The notes under the pieces are model-generated. The model had not been told where the DNA came from. It ran no database searches and worked only from the letters and a program-made list of their open reading frames with translations. A DNA stretch of 64,000 nucleotides from DASSTY01 sp035760645 (GTDB lineage Bacteria > Gemmatimonadota > Gemmatimonadetes > Gemmatimonadales > GWC2-71-9): contig DASTSO010000024.1 in the NCBI GenBank assembly GCA_035760645.1, positions 1 to 64,000 on the forward strand, written 5' to 3'. Numbering within the stretch: position 1 is the first letter of the stretch; each line of letters opens with the position of its first letter. Both the position numbers and the translations under genes were made by a program. Positions 53,997-62,493 of the stretch are shown here, in pieces.

Positions 53997-56117
53997 TCAG
54001 CGCTTGAGGTTCTGCAGCCAGGCGTTGAACTGGTCGAGATCGTCGTCCTGAACCTTCACCGGCTTGCTTGGCCGCGCGACGCGGGTCGCGTCGGCCGGCT
54101 CGGGCGCGGGCGCGCCGAAGAACTCGTCGAAGGAGACTCCACCCGCGGGCGCCGAAGGCGGCGCCCCGCTGCCCGCGCCGGCGCCCTCCTCGCCGAAGAC
54201 CGCGCTCAGGGAGAGCGGATCCGCCGCCGGGCGCGTCGGGGCACCCGCCCCGCTCGCCGCCTCGGCCGGCGCCGGCATGAAGGGCGCCGGCGCCGGCTCG
54301 GGCTTGGACTCGGGCGCGGTGGGAGCCACGGTCGGCCCGGCCGCCGGGGCGAGGCGCTCGGCGAGCAGCGCCCGGAAGAAGTCGCCCACCGACTCGCCGC
54401 CGGTCGCCGCCGCCGCGTACGCCGGGCGGGCAGCGGACCGGCCCGCGGTCTCCGCCGCCGTCGCCGCGCGCTCCGTGGCTTCGAGCTCGGCGACCCGCGC
54501 CGAGAGCCGGTCGTCTCCGGGCCGGCGCTCGGCGAGCTCGCGGTAAACCCGCAGCGCCTCGCTCCGATGGCCCTGCCGGAGGTAGAGCTCGGCCATCGAC
54601 TCCGTGACGACGAGCGGCACTGCCGGGAGCTGATCCCCCGTCAGCGCGGCCGCCTCGTCCTCCTCTTCCACTTCGACCGGCTCGATCGTCTCCCCCGCGG
54701 TCGCCTCGCCGGGCTCGACCGGCCCCGGGGTACCTGCCTCGGGCCCGACGAGCTCGGGCGCGAACGGCTCGGACTCCGCCGAGGTCGGCTCGGCGTAGGG
54801 CACGTGCGCCATCCCGAGGTCGTGGTCGGGACTCGTCTCGAGCGCCGGCAGCTCGACCTCGTGCGCGGGCTCGGCGGCGGGCTCCCCGACCGCGGGCTCC
54901 TCGACGGGCTGCGCCTCGGCGGTCGACGCTTCGAGCGACGCTTCGCCGAGGGCCGTCTCCTCGGCGGCCGCGAGCTCCAGCTCGGGGAGCTCCACCTTCA
55001 GCTCCTCCGCGGCGTCGTAACGCGGGAAGAGCGGCGCCGAGCCCGCCTCGAGGACGACCTCCCCGTGCTGCTCGATGCCCAGATCCTCGTCGGCCGGCGC
55101 GCCCTGCTCCCCGCGGCCGGCCGACTCCTCCATCGGTTCGGTCGGCGAGAGGGGCGATTCGAAGTGCTCGACAAGGGATTCGACGGCGGAGGTGCCGACG
55201 TCGCTCCCCGCACCCACCAGACCCTCCATCGGCGCGACGTCGCTCTCCAGCTCGAGCGGCTCCTCCACGGCGATGGACGGATCCCGGGCCACCTCGCCCG
55301 GCGGGGTGAACTCGCCGTACTCGAAGTCCGGTGCGATGCCTTCGTGGGCCGCCTCGTCGGCCGGCTCGCCGAGCGCGTCGGTCGCCGGCAGCGGCTCCAG
55401 ATCCTCCCGTTCGAGCGCGACCGGCTCGGGCTCGATCTCGGGCGCGATCTCGGGCGCCGGCTCGATCGCCAGCTCGGGCGCGGCGACCGGCTCGAACTCG
55501 GGCTCCGCGACGAACGGCAGCTCCGCCTCCGGCGCGAGCTCGGGCTCGGCCTCGGATGAGGACGCCGCCCCGGACGGAATCGGATACTCGTCCGTGCCCT
55601 CGTCGATCGCCGCCTCCATCGCCGCCGCGAAGGTGCGCGGCGCCGCCGGCGCGGACTCGGCCGGCGGCGCCGGCTCGGCGGAGGGGGCCGCAGCCGCATC
55701 GGGCGTCCCGGCCGACCGACTCGAGAGCCGCGCGAGCTGCTCCCGCGCATCCTCGTTGCTCCGGTCCACCGCCAGGAGGAGGTCCAGCCACCGGACCGCC
55801 TCCTCCGGCCGGTCGGTCCGCTCGGTGATGTCGGCCAGCGCCTTGAGGGCGATCACGTTCTCCGCGTCGAGCGCGAGGACGTGCATGAACGCGCGCTCGG
55901 CCGCCGGGTCGTCGCCGGTGTCGAGGTGGCAGCGGCCCAGGACGATGCTGGCCGGGATGTAGTCGGGATAGCGTTCGAGGCCCTCCTGCAGCACCTCGAG
56001 GGCCCGGGCGACGTCGCCGCTCTTCCGGTAGGCCTCCGCCAGCGGTGCGAAGGTGAGCCCCTGACGGTTCTCGTTCCAGCGGCGCTCGAGCTTCTCGATC
56101 TCGCTGATGGGTGCCAT
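53997..56117 (-). CDS. Large TPR protein with long acidic Pro/Glu-rich linker
   Basis: A cytoplasmic scaffold-like protein of 706 residues, function unknown. TPR repeats fill residues 1 to about 130 ('APLAEAYRKSGDVARALEVLQEGLERYPDY'-type units). A low-complexity stretch rich in Glu, Pro and Ala runs from about 130 to 505. One or two TPRs follow ('LYLRQGHRSEALRVYRELAERRPGD'). The C-terminal third has short hydrophobic motifs separated by disordered sequence: 'SVGDFFRALLAERLAP', 'DPLSLSAVFGEE', 'VSFDEFFGAP' and a terminal 'LDQFNAWLQNLKR'. It heads the aroQ-ftsK gene run and is divergent from the PpiD-like gene. Confidence 0.85.
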   Translation of the reverse strand: MAPISEIEKLERRWNENRQGLTFAPLAEAYRKSGDVARALEVLQEGLERYPDYIPASIVLGRCHLDTGDDPAAERAFMHVLALDAENVIALKALADITERTDRPEEAVRWLDLLLAVDRSNEDAREQLARLSSRSAGTPDAAAAPSAEPAPPAESAPAAPRTFAAAMEAAIDEGTDEYPIPSGAASSSEAEPELAPEAELPFVAEPEFEPVAAPELAIEPAPEIAPEIEPEPVALEREDLEPLPATDALGEPADEAAHEGIAPDFEYGEFTPPGEVARDPSIAVEEPLELESDVAPMEGLVGAGSDVGTSAVESLVEHFESPLSPTEPMEESAGRGEQGAPADEDLGIEQHGEVVLEAGSAPLFPRYDAAEELKVELPELELAAAEETALGEASLEASTAEAQPVEEPAVGEPAAEPAHEVELPALETSPDHDLGMAHVPYAEPTSAESEPFAPELVGPEAGTPGPVEPGEATAGETIEPVEVEEEDEAAALTGDQLPAVPLVVTESMAELYLRQGHRSEALRVYRELAERRPGDDRLSARVAELEATERAATAAETAGRSAARPAYAAAATGGESVGDFFRALLAERLAPAAGPTVAPTAPESKPEPAPAPFMPAPAEAASGAGAPTRPAADPLSLSAVFGEEGAGAGSGAPPSAPAGGVSFDEFFGAPAPEPADATRVARPSKPVKVQDDDLDQFNAWLQNLKR

Positions 56118-56239
56118 CCGGGTCCTGTCCGGTCGTGAGCTAAGTCGTTGGCGGGGAAGAGGGGAGAGTAGCGCCGGGGAAAAGGGCTGTCAACGGGCTG
56201 CGGCGGTGCAAGAAGCGTCCCGGACGGATGCCCGACCGC

Positions 56240-56268
56240 TTGAGGAACGGGGGGACGCTGCTTAACCT
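56240..56268 (+). promoter_or_regulatory. Candidate promoter of the PpiD-like gene
   Basis: TTGAGG (56240-56245) and TAACCT (56263-56268) are separated by 17 bases, ending 48 bases before the ATG, in the 199-base region divergent from the large TPR gene. Partial consensus match only. Confidence 0.35.
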
Positions 56269-56316
56269 TATGGCTCTCTTTTCCCCATCCCTGCCCCGGA
56301 GTTCCGAGTCCGCCCT

Positions 56317-58134
56317 ATGATGGATGCGTTTCGTGGGAGCAAGAAGATCGCGGCCGTGATCTTCACGGTGCTGATGCTGCTCTTCGTGCTCACCAGCGTC
56401 GACTACAGCAAGTTCACGGGCGCCGACTCGGTCGGCAAGATCAACGGCGACAAGGTCTCCCTGCGGACCTACCAGGCCGCGGTCCAGCAGCAGCTCGACC
56501 AGCAGCGGCGCGCCGCCCCGGGGCAGCTCGGGCTCGAGGAGACGCAGCAGGTGCGCGACCAGGTCTGGGAGGGGATGATCCAGGACAAGGTCCTCGAGGA
56601 CGAGTACGCCCGGCGCGGCATCGCCGCCACCGACGACGAGGTCGTCGAGGCGATGCGCAACGATCCGCCGCCCGAGGTGCTGCGCACCCCCGAGTTCCAG
56701 ACCAACGGGCGCTTCGACCTCGCCAAGTACCAGCGCTGGCTCGCCTCGGCCGCGGCCGCGCCGCTGGTGCCCGTTCTCGAGGCGCAGGCCCGGGAGAACA
56801 TCCGCCGCGGCAAGCTCTTCCGCCTGGTCGCCGCCGACGTCTACGTCTCCGACGCCGCCCTCTGGGAGCACTACCGCGACCAGCACGAGACGGTCAAGAT
56901 CGGCCTCACGCCGATCATCCCGCGCATGGCCGTGGCCGACTCGGCCGTCTCGGTCACGCCGGCGGAGGTGGAGCAGTACTACCAGCAGCACAAGCGCGAC
57001 TTCGAGCGGCCGAAGACGGCCTACCTGAGCTACGTCGCCCTGCCCCGCGTCATCACGGCCCAGGACACCGCCGCCGCGCGCCAGCACGCCGAGGAGTTGC
57101 GGCAGGAGATCGCGGGCGGCGCGCCGTTCGCCGACGTCGCGAAGCGCGAGTCGGCCGACACCGTAAGCGGCAATCGCGGCGGCGACCTCGGCTGGTGGAA
57201 GCGCGGCCAGATGGATCCGTCCTTCGACTCGGCCGCCTTCGCCCTGCCGCTCAACACCGTCTCGCAGCCGGTGCTGTCCTCGTTCGGCTTCCACCTCATC
57301 GAGGTCACCGCCCGCAAGGGCGACTCGGCGCAGGCCCGGCACATCCTGGTGCCCATCGAGCTCTCGGGCGCCAACCGCGACCGCCTCGACGCGCAGGCCG
57401 ATACCCTCGACAAGCTCGCCGCCGAGCAGATGGACCCGGCCGCGCTCGACACGGCGGCCAAGGCGCTCCACCTGAAGGTCGGCAAGGCGCTGCCGGTGCA
57501 GAAGGGCACCCGAGTGCAGGTCGGCCCGCTGGTCGTGCCCGACGCCGGCGTGTGGGCCTTCCAGGCCAAGAAGGGCGAGATCAGCCCGATCATCGAGACC
57601 AGCAACGCCCTCTTCGTCTTCCGCCTGGACAGCGTGCAGGCGGCCGGCATCCCGCCCCTCTCGGCGATCCGCCCCGAGGTCGAGCTCTCCGTGCGCGACC
57701 AGAAGAAGTTCGCCGCCGCGCGCGAGAAGGGCCAGGAATACCTCAAGCGCCTGAGCGAAGGGGCCTCGATGGCCGACGCGGCAAAGGCGATGAACCTGCC
57801 CTACCGGGAGTTCGGGCCCTTCACCCGCACCGAGCCGCCCCTCCCGAACCCGGCGCTCGTCGGCGCGGCGTTCTCGCTGCCCAAGGGCGCCCACAGCGAC
57901 CTGATCGACACGAAGGAGGGCCTCTACGTCCTCCAGGTCGTCGAGCACACCCCGGCCGACTCGGCCGAGTTCGCCAAGAAGCTCGACGATCTGCGGGTCC
58001 AGGGGATCCAGGCCGCGCGTCAGGACCGGGTGCGCGCCTTCCTCACGTCGCTGCGCAAGCAGGCCAAGGTGGTCGACCGCCGCGACGCGGTCCTCGGCAC
58101 CGAGGCCCAGAGCCGCACGGCCAGCGGGATCTGA
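56317..58134 (+). CDS. Membrane-anchored peptidyl-prolyl isomerase/foldase (PpiD/SurA family)
   Basis: Periplasmic chaperone anchored in the inner membrane, expected to help newly exported proteins fold. The 605 residues have a membrane anchor (about 9-27), a SurA-type N-terminal chaperone region (about 38-230: 'INGDKVSLRTYQAAVQQQLDQQ', 'MIQDKVLEDEYARRGI'), a parvulin-like domain near 275-330 ('NRGGDLGWWKRGQMDPSFDSAAFAL'), and a second region starting 'QARHILVPI' near 345. Overall architecture matches PpiD. It stands alone on the plus strand and is followed by strong hairpins facing the converging tatA gene. Confidence 0.9.
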   Translation: MMDAFRGSKKIAAVIFTVLMLLFVLTSVDYSKFTGADSVGKINGDKVSLRTYQAAVQQQLDQQRRAAPGQLGLEETQQVRDQVWEGMIQDKVLEDEYARRGIAATDDEVVEAMRNDPPPEVLRTPEFQTNGRFDLAKYQRWLASAAAAPLVPVLEAQARENIRRGKLFRLVAADVYVSDAALWEHYRDQHETVKIGLTPIIPRMAVADSAVSVTPAEVEQYYQQHKRDFERPKTAYLSYVALPRVITAQDTAAARQHAEELRQEIAGGAPFADVAKRESADTVSGNRGGDLGWWKRGQMDPSFDSAAFALPLNTVSQPVLSSFGFHLIEVTARKGDSAQARHILVPIELSGANRDRLDAQADTLDKLAAEQMDPAALDTAAKALHLKVGKALPVQKGTRVQVGPLVVPDAGVWAFQAKKGEISPIIETSNALFVFRLDSVQAAGIPPLSAIRPEVELSVRDQKKFAAAREKGQEYLKRLSEGASMADAAKAMNLPYREFGPFTRTEPPLPNPALVGAAFSLPKGAHSDLIDTKEGLYVLQVVEHTPADSAEFAKKLDDLRVQGIQAARQDRVRAFLTSLRKQAKVVDRRDAVLGTEAQSRTASGI

Positions 58135-58170
58135 TCCCGGCGCCCGCCGCCGGCACTCTCCGAACGACCA

Positions 58171-58207
58171 CGCGGGCGGCCCCTCCGGGAGCCGCCCGCG
58201 CTCGTTT
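58171..58207 (+). terminator. Terminator downstream of the PpiD-like gene
   Basis: A perfect 10-bp GC stem (58171-58180 with 58191-58200) with a 10-base loop is followed by CTCGTTT. It lies 36 bases after the stop codon. Confidence 0.6.
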
Positions 58208-58242
58208 CCCCCGGCCCGGCGCCGGACCGGGTCGGCATGCGA

Positions 58243-58279
58243 CGAGGCCCGGGCGCTCCCACTGAGCGCCCGGGCCTCG
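58243..58279. terminator. 16-bp perfect hairpin between converging genes
   Basis: Arms 58243-58258 and 58264-58279 pair perfectly around a 5-base loop. It lies 13 bases from the tatA stop on the minus strand and about 110 bases after the PpiD-like gene. Probably a bidirectional terminator, although no T-tract follows on either strand. Confidence 0.6.
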
Positions 58280-58292
58280 GGTCAGCGACCGC

Positions 58293-58559
58293 TCACTGCG
58301 ACAGCCGCTTCGGCTCGCCGCCGCCGGCCGGCGGCGGCGGCGACATCGTCGGCTGGCCGGGCGCCTCGTAGGACCGGCCGTGCACCGCCCGCTCGTCGGG
58401 GGAGCCGGTGATGGCGTCCTGGGTGTCGCTGATGCTCCGCTTGAACTCGCGGATCCCCTTGCCGATGGAGGCGCCCACCTCGGGGAGGCGCTTCGCTCCG
58501 AACAGGAGCAGCACCACCACCATGATGAGCATGATTTCGGTGAATCCGAGATTAGCCAT
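58293..58559 (-). CDS. tatA: Sec-independent protein translocase subunit TatA/TatE
   Basis: Pore-forming component of the twin-arginine pathway for folded proteins. The 88 residues have a single N-terminal membrane helix ('TEIMLIMVVVLLLFGAKRLPEVG') with the conserved FG hinge and the 'KRLPE' motif, then an amphipathic helix ('SIGKGIREFKRSISD') and a disordered tail rich in Pro and Gly. tatB and tatC are not nearby. It follows the DUF4321-like gene by 12 bases. Confidence 0.95.
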   Translation of the reverse strand: MANLGFTEIMLIMVVVLLLFGAKRLPEVGASIGKGIREFKRSISDTQDAITGSPDERAVHGRSYEAPGQPTMSPPPPAGGGEPKRLSQ

Positions 58560-58571
58560 AAGGACCTTCTC

Positions 58572-58844
58572 CTAGAAGAGCGAGCGCGCGATCAGATACG
58601 CGATCACGACGCCGATCAGGCTGAGCAGCGAGACGTGCAGGCCGACCGGACCCAGGGTGAAATTAACCACCAGGAGGTCCGCCGAGACAGGGCCGAAGGT
58701 CGGCGTGAGCGTCCAGGTAAAGAACGTCTTCGCCGCGCTCTCGGGAAGCCACCGCGTCAGGAAGGCGGTCAGGAAGCCCCCCGAGAGGAAGCCGGCGAGG
58801 AGGATGCCGAGGTAGAAGCCCGGCCGGTGCGGTCCGCTGGCCAT
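58572..58844 (-). CDS. Small membrane protein, DUF4321-like
   Basis: A 90-residue protein with two predicted membrane helices (about 9-28 and 66-86) flanking a short loop. The layout 'PTFGPVSADLLVVNFTLGPVGLHVSLLSLIGVVIAYLI', in which a Gly-rich beta-like stretch precedes the second helix, is what I associate with DUF4321; this is from memory and not verified. No function is known. The start overlaps the polyprenyl synthase stop (TGATG) and tatA follows closely, so it may act at the membrane with either. Confidence 0.72.
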   Translation of the reverse strand: MASGPHRPGFYLGILLAGFLSGGFLTAFLTRWLPESAAKTFFTWTLTPTFGPVSADLLVVNFTLGPVGLHVSLLSLIGVVIAYLIARSLF

Positions 58845-59833
58845 CAGCGCCTGCGCTCGAGAACGTAGGTGATGCTGGCCCGCAGATGCTCGCGGGCCGG
58901 CGAGGGCGGAAGATGCTCCAGCTCGGCTTCGGCCTGCTCGGCGAGGCGCGCCGCGCGCTCCCGCGCGTAGGCGAGGCCGCCCGCCTCCTCGACCGCCGCG
59001 ATCACGCCCTCGATCTGCGCGTCGGTGGGCTCGGCCGTGAGCATCAGGTGGTTGACGGCGCGCCGGGCCGCGTCCCCCATGCGCGGGAGCGCGGCGATGA
59101 GCGGCAGGGTGACCTTGTGCTCTCGCAGGTCGAGGCCGGTGGGCTTGCCGGTCGTGGCCGCGTCCTCGGTGTAGTCGAGGAGATCGTCCACGATCTGGAA
59201 GGCCATGCCGAGCGCCTCGCCGAAGCGCGCGAGCGCGGCGCGCTCCGCGGGCGCGGCGTCGAGCGCCCCCGCCTCGCAGGCGCCCGAGAGCAGCGAGGCG
59301 GTCTTCGACTTGATCAGCAGGTCGTAGTCGGCCTCGCTGTACTGCAGCGGCTCGTGGGCGAGCAGCTGGCGCATCTCGCCGATCGTCATCTCGGTCGTCA
59401 CCCGGCTCAGGATCCGCATCGGCTCGAGGTCGCCGAGGCGGGTGAGCTCGACCATGGCGCGCGAGTAGAGATAGTCGCCCATGATGACCGAGATCTGGTG
59501 GCTGAAGAGCGCGTTGATCGTCGGCATCCCGCGCCGCAGCACGGAGTGGTCCACCGAGTCGTCGTGCACCAGCGTGGCGAGGTGGATCAGCTCCACCACC
59601 GCCGCGAGCGACGTGGCGCGCGCGCGGGGCCCGCCCGTGGCCGCGTCGGCCAGCAGCACGAGGGTGGGGCGGAACATCTTCCCCTGCATGTGCAGCAGAT
59701 GCTCGTTGACCTCGGCGATGAGGCCGAAGTCGGCGGCGATGATCCGGCGGAGCTCCTGCTGCGTCTCCGCCAGGCGCTCGCGGACCGGGCGCTGGAGCTC
59801 GTCGAGGGTGAGCGGTGCGATCTCGGACCTCAT
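58844..59833 (-). CDS. Long-chain polyprenyl diphosphate synthase
   Basis: Condenses isopentenyl diphosphate units onto an allylic primer to make the side chain of a quinone or another polyprenyl lipid. The 329 residues have the first Asp-rich motif in 'LVHDDSVDHSVLRRGMPTIN', the 'GDYLYSRAM' region and the second motif in 'AFQIVDDLLDYTED', typical of IspB-like heptaprenyl to octaprenyl synthases. Chain length cannot be read with confidence. It starts seven bases after the large TPR gene ends. Confidence 0.93.
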   Translation of the reverse strand: MRSEIAPLTLDELQRPVRERLAETQQELRRIIAADFGLIAEVNEHLLHMQGKMFRPTLVLLADAATGGPRARATSLAAVVELIHLATLVHDDSVDHSVLRRGMPTINALFSHQISVIMGDYLYSRAMVELTRLGDLEPMRILSRVTTEMTIGEMRQLLAHEPLQYSEADYDLLIKSKTASLLSGACEAGALDAAPAERAALARFGEALGMAFQIVDDLLDYTEDAATTGKPTGLDLREHKVTLPLIAALPRMGDAARRAVNHLMLTAEPTDAQIEGVIAAVEEAGGLAYARERAARLAEQAEAELEHLPPSPAREHLRASITYVLERRR

Positions 59834-59840
59834 CGGTGTG

Positions 59841-62357
59841 CTATCGCCCTGCCGTGAGTCGGTGGATGCGCTCGCCGAGATCCATGAAGCGGATGTCCAC
59901 GGCGAGCGCGCGCTCGTAGCTGATCCGCGCGGCCTCGGTCTTTCCCTGCGCCTCCGTCGCGCGGCCGAGCCAGTAGATCAGGCCGATCTTCTCGTCGTCG
60001 CCGCCCTCGAGCCCGTCCACGGCCCGCCGCAGCACCGACTCGGCGATGGCGTACTGCCCCTTCTCGAAGAACGCCTGTCCGAGCGCCTCGGACGTGCGGA
60101 GCCGCCCCTCGCGCTCGGGCGCCCGCAGCGCCTTCTGGAACTCCGCGATCGCCTCGTCCAGGAGCCCCATCTCCTTGAACGCGACGCCCAGGTCGTAGTG
60201 GGCCTGGTAGTCGTCGTGCTCGAGGTTCTCGTCGATGCCGCGCTTGAACGCCTCGAGCATCTCCTCGAAGTCGCGCTGCTCGTCGCCGCTCGTGGGCGGC
60301 TCCTCGGCGCCCTCCATCCGCATGCGGGTGTCGCGCGGCCCGGTCTCGTCGATGACGAGGCTGCCGAGGTCCACGAACCCGCCGCTGGATCGCGCCGGCC
60401 GCGCCGGCTCCGCGGACGCGGCCGGGGGTGCAGCCGCAGGCGTGGGCGCCGCCGCCGGCGGCGTCACCGGCCGGGCCGGCGCGGCGGATGCGTTCGGCGC
60501 TGCCGGCACTTCAGGGACTTCCGGCGCTGCGGAGGCTTCCGGCGCTGCCGGCGCAGTGAGCCGCTCGGTCTCCCGGCGTGCGCGCTCGTTCGACGGCTCG
60601 TGCTCGAGGACCCGGCGGTACACGGCGAGCGCCTTGTCGTCCGCGCCCATCTCGGCCAGCGCATCGCCGAGCTCGAGGTAGGCGGCGAGCAGCCGGCCCC
60701 GGTCGCCGAGGCGATAGGCGACCTCGACGCGCTTCTGGTGGTACTGCAGCGCCGAGCGGTCGGTCGTCACGAGCAGCCCCGCGACGCCGTAGGCCGGCTC
60801 CCACGCCTCGCCCTCGCTCAGGAGCCCGAGCGCGATCTCGAGTTCGCCGATCCCACGCGCGGTTTCGCCGGCGCCGAGGAGCGCCTCGCCCAGCGCGCGA
60901 TGCGCCTCGGCGTCGTCCGGGTTCTCGAGCACGCGGTCCTCGAGGCCGGCGATCTCGTCGCCCGGCGCGGGGGTACCGAGCTCGATGAAAGCCAGCTCCC
61001 CGCCGGACGCGCCGGTGTCGGTCTCGTCTTCGAGCCCGGCCGCGACCGCGTCGGCGACAGCGTCCGCGCCGGCGTCCACCAGCCGCAGATCACCCGCGGG
61101 GGCGGACTCGATCTCGAGCGGCTCGCCGCTCCGCTCGAGCGTGCCGGCGAGGTCGTCCGCCCCCGCGGACGGGTCGATCGCGTCGAACGCGTCGATCGCG
61201 TCGAACGCCTCGGACGGCTCCGTCGCGGCGCTCCCCTCGAGGCCGTCGAGCGGCGGCAGCGGGGCGCTCGCGTCCTCGTCGTCCGTCGTCCCCGTGTCGA
61301 TGAGGAGCCCGTCGAGCGGCGCCACCCCGCCGGCGGTGGCCTCCGCCCCGTCGAAGGCCGTCGTCTCGAGCCCGCCCAGCGGGTCCGCCAGCGTCGCATC
61401 CGCCGACGGCGAGGGCTCGATGAGCATGTCGTCGAGCGACGAGCCCTCGGTCGCTTCGAGCGACGGTTCGGCGGTGATGAGATGCTCCGGCAATCCCTCG
61501 GGGGCCGGGAGCTCGGCCTCGCTCGTCATCTCGAGATCGAGCGGCTCCAGCGTCTCGAGCGACGCGACCGGTTCCGGCGCGACGGGCTCCGCGGACTCGG
61601 GCGCGGCCGACCCGGCCTCGGCCGGTGAGCTCGGCGCCGCCGTGCCGAAGCTGGTATCGAGGAAGACGAGATCGTTGCGCCGAGAGCTCGGCGCCGCGGC
61701 GCCGGGTGCGGGCGCCTCGGGGACGGCAGCCGCGGCGCCGCCGGCGTCCTCGGCGCCGAGGGCCAGCAGGCGCTCGCGCGTCCGGCGGGCGCCCGCCTGG
61801 TCGCCCTGGGCCTCGAGATCGCCGGCCAGCTTCTCGAGCTGCTCGCGCGCCTCGGTCGCCCGCGAGGAGGCGCGCAGCAGCTCGATCAGCATCAGGCGAA
61901 TGTCCGGGTTGCCCGAGAAGTGGTCGGCGAAGTCCGTCACCGCGCGGAACGCCTCGTCGAGCTGCCCGGCCGCGTTCATCCGGTCGAGGTACTCGAGCAG
62001 GTTCCGCTTGGCTTCGATGAGGACGTTCTTGCGGGCGTGGAGCTGCGCGAGCTTGAGGTAGGTCGGGAGCCGCCCCGGATTCACCCGGAGGATCTTCCCG
62101 CAGAGCGCGATCGCGTTGTTGAGGAAGCCCTGGTCGGCATACAGGTCGACCGCGCGCTCGTAGGAGCGCACGGCCGCGGCCTGGTCGTTCACCTTCAGAT
62201 ACAGATCGCCGACCCGGTTGTAGAGCGACAGGTCGGGCGTCGCCTCGCGGCCCGCCTCGAATTCCTGGATGGCCTTGAGATAAACCTCGATGGCCCGCCG
62301 CCAGTCCTCCTTCTGCTCGTACTTCCGGGCCGTGTCTTTGAGCTTTTCGAGGTTCAT
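59841..62357 (-). CDS. Large TPR protein with acidic low-complexity middle
   Basis: A soluble protein of 838 residues, function unknown. N-terminal TPRs occupy about 1-215 ('ARKYEQKEDWRRAIEVYLKAI', 'LYNRVGDLYLKVND'), then an Asp/Glu/Ala/Pro-rich segment runs to about 440. More TPRs lie around 455-590 and a C-terminal TPR array around 700-830 ('YDLGVAFKEMGLLDEAIAEFQKAL', 'LGQAFFEKGQYAIAESVLRRAV'). That last array resembles TPR proteins linked to type IV pili and gliding in other phyla, which is suggestive given pilT nearby. ATG 62357 is preferred over TTG 62372. Confidence 0.85.
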   Translation of the reverse strand: MNLEKLKDTARKYEQKEDWRRAIEVYLKAIQEFEAGREATPDLSLYNRVGDLYLKVNDQAAAVRSYERAVDLYADQGFLNNAIALCGKILRVNPGRLPTYLKLAQLHARKNVLIEAKRNLLEYLDRMNAAGQLDEAFRAVTDFADHFSGNPDIRLMLIELLRASSRATEAREQLEKLAGDLEAQGDQAGARRTRERLLALGAEDAGGAAAAVPEAPAPGAAAPSSRRNDLVFLDTSFGTAAPSSPAEAGSAAPESAEPVAPEPVASLETLEPLDLEMTSEAELPAPEGLPEHLITAEPSLEATEGSSLDDMLIEPSPSADATLADPLGGLETTAFDGAEATAGGVAPLDGLLIDTGTTDDEDASAPLPPLDGLEGSAATEPSEAFDAIDAFDAIDPSAGADDLAGTLERSGEPLEIESAPAGDLRLVDAGADAVADAVAAGLEDETDTGASGGELAFIELGTPAPGDEIAGLEDRVLENPDDAEAHRALGEALLGAGETARGIGELEIALGLLSEGEAWEPAYGVAGLLVTTDRSALQYHQKRVEVAYRLGDRGRLLAAYLELGDALAEMGADDKALAVYRRVLEHEPSNERARRETERLTAPAAPEASAAPEVPEVPAAPNASAAPARPVTPPAAAPTPAAAPPAASAEPARPARSSGGFVDLGSLVIDETGPRDTRMRMEGAEEPPTSGDEQRDFEEMLEAFKRGIDENLEHDDYQAHYDLGVAFKEMGLLDEAIAEFQKALRAPEREGRLRTSEALGQAFFEKGQYAIAESVLRRAVDGLEGGDDEKIGLIYWLGRATEAQGKTEAARISYERALAVDIRFMDLGERIHRLTAGR

Positions 62358-62413
62358 GCGGCTCGGGCGCAAGGGAAAACAGGCGACGGGACTTGCGTTT
62401 AGGGATCCGCGGA

Positions 62414-62442
62414 AACATACCGGCCCGGAGAGGCCGGAGCAA
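62414..62442 (-). promoter_or_regulatory. Candidate promoter of the TPR-polyprenyl synthase-tatA gene set
   Basis: On the minus strand TTGCTC (62442-62437) and TATGTT (62419-62414) are 17 bases apart. The -10 lies 56 bases before the TPR gene ATG, in the 136-base gap after hutH. An 8-bp stem (62432-62439 with 62456-62463) overlaps it. Confidence 0.4.
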
Positions 62443-62493
62443 CCCGATCGCGTCGCTCCGGCCGCTGCCGAGAGGCCCCGGCACGCCCCTGCG

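Noticed and set aside
62432..62463. Terminator for hutH formed by an 8-bp stem.
   Set aside because: The loop is 16 bases, there is no T-tract, and the stem overlaps a better promoter match for the following TPR gene.
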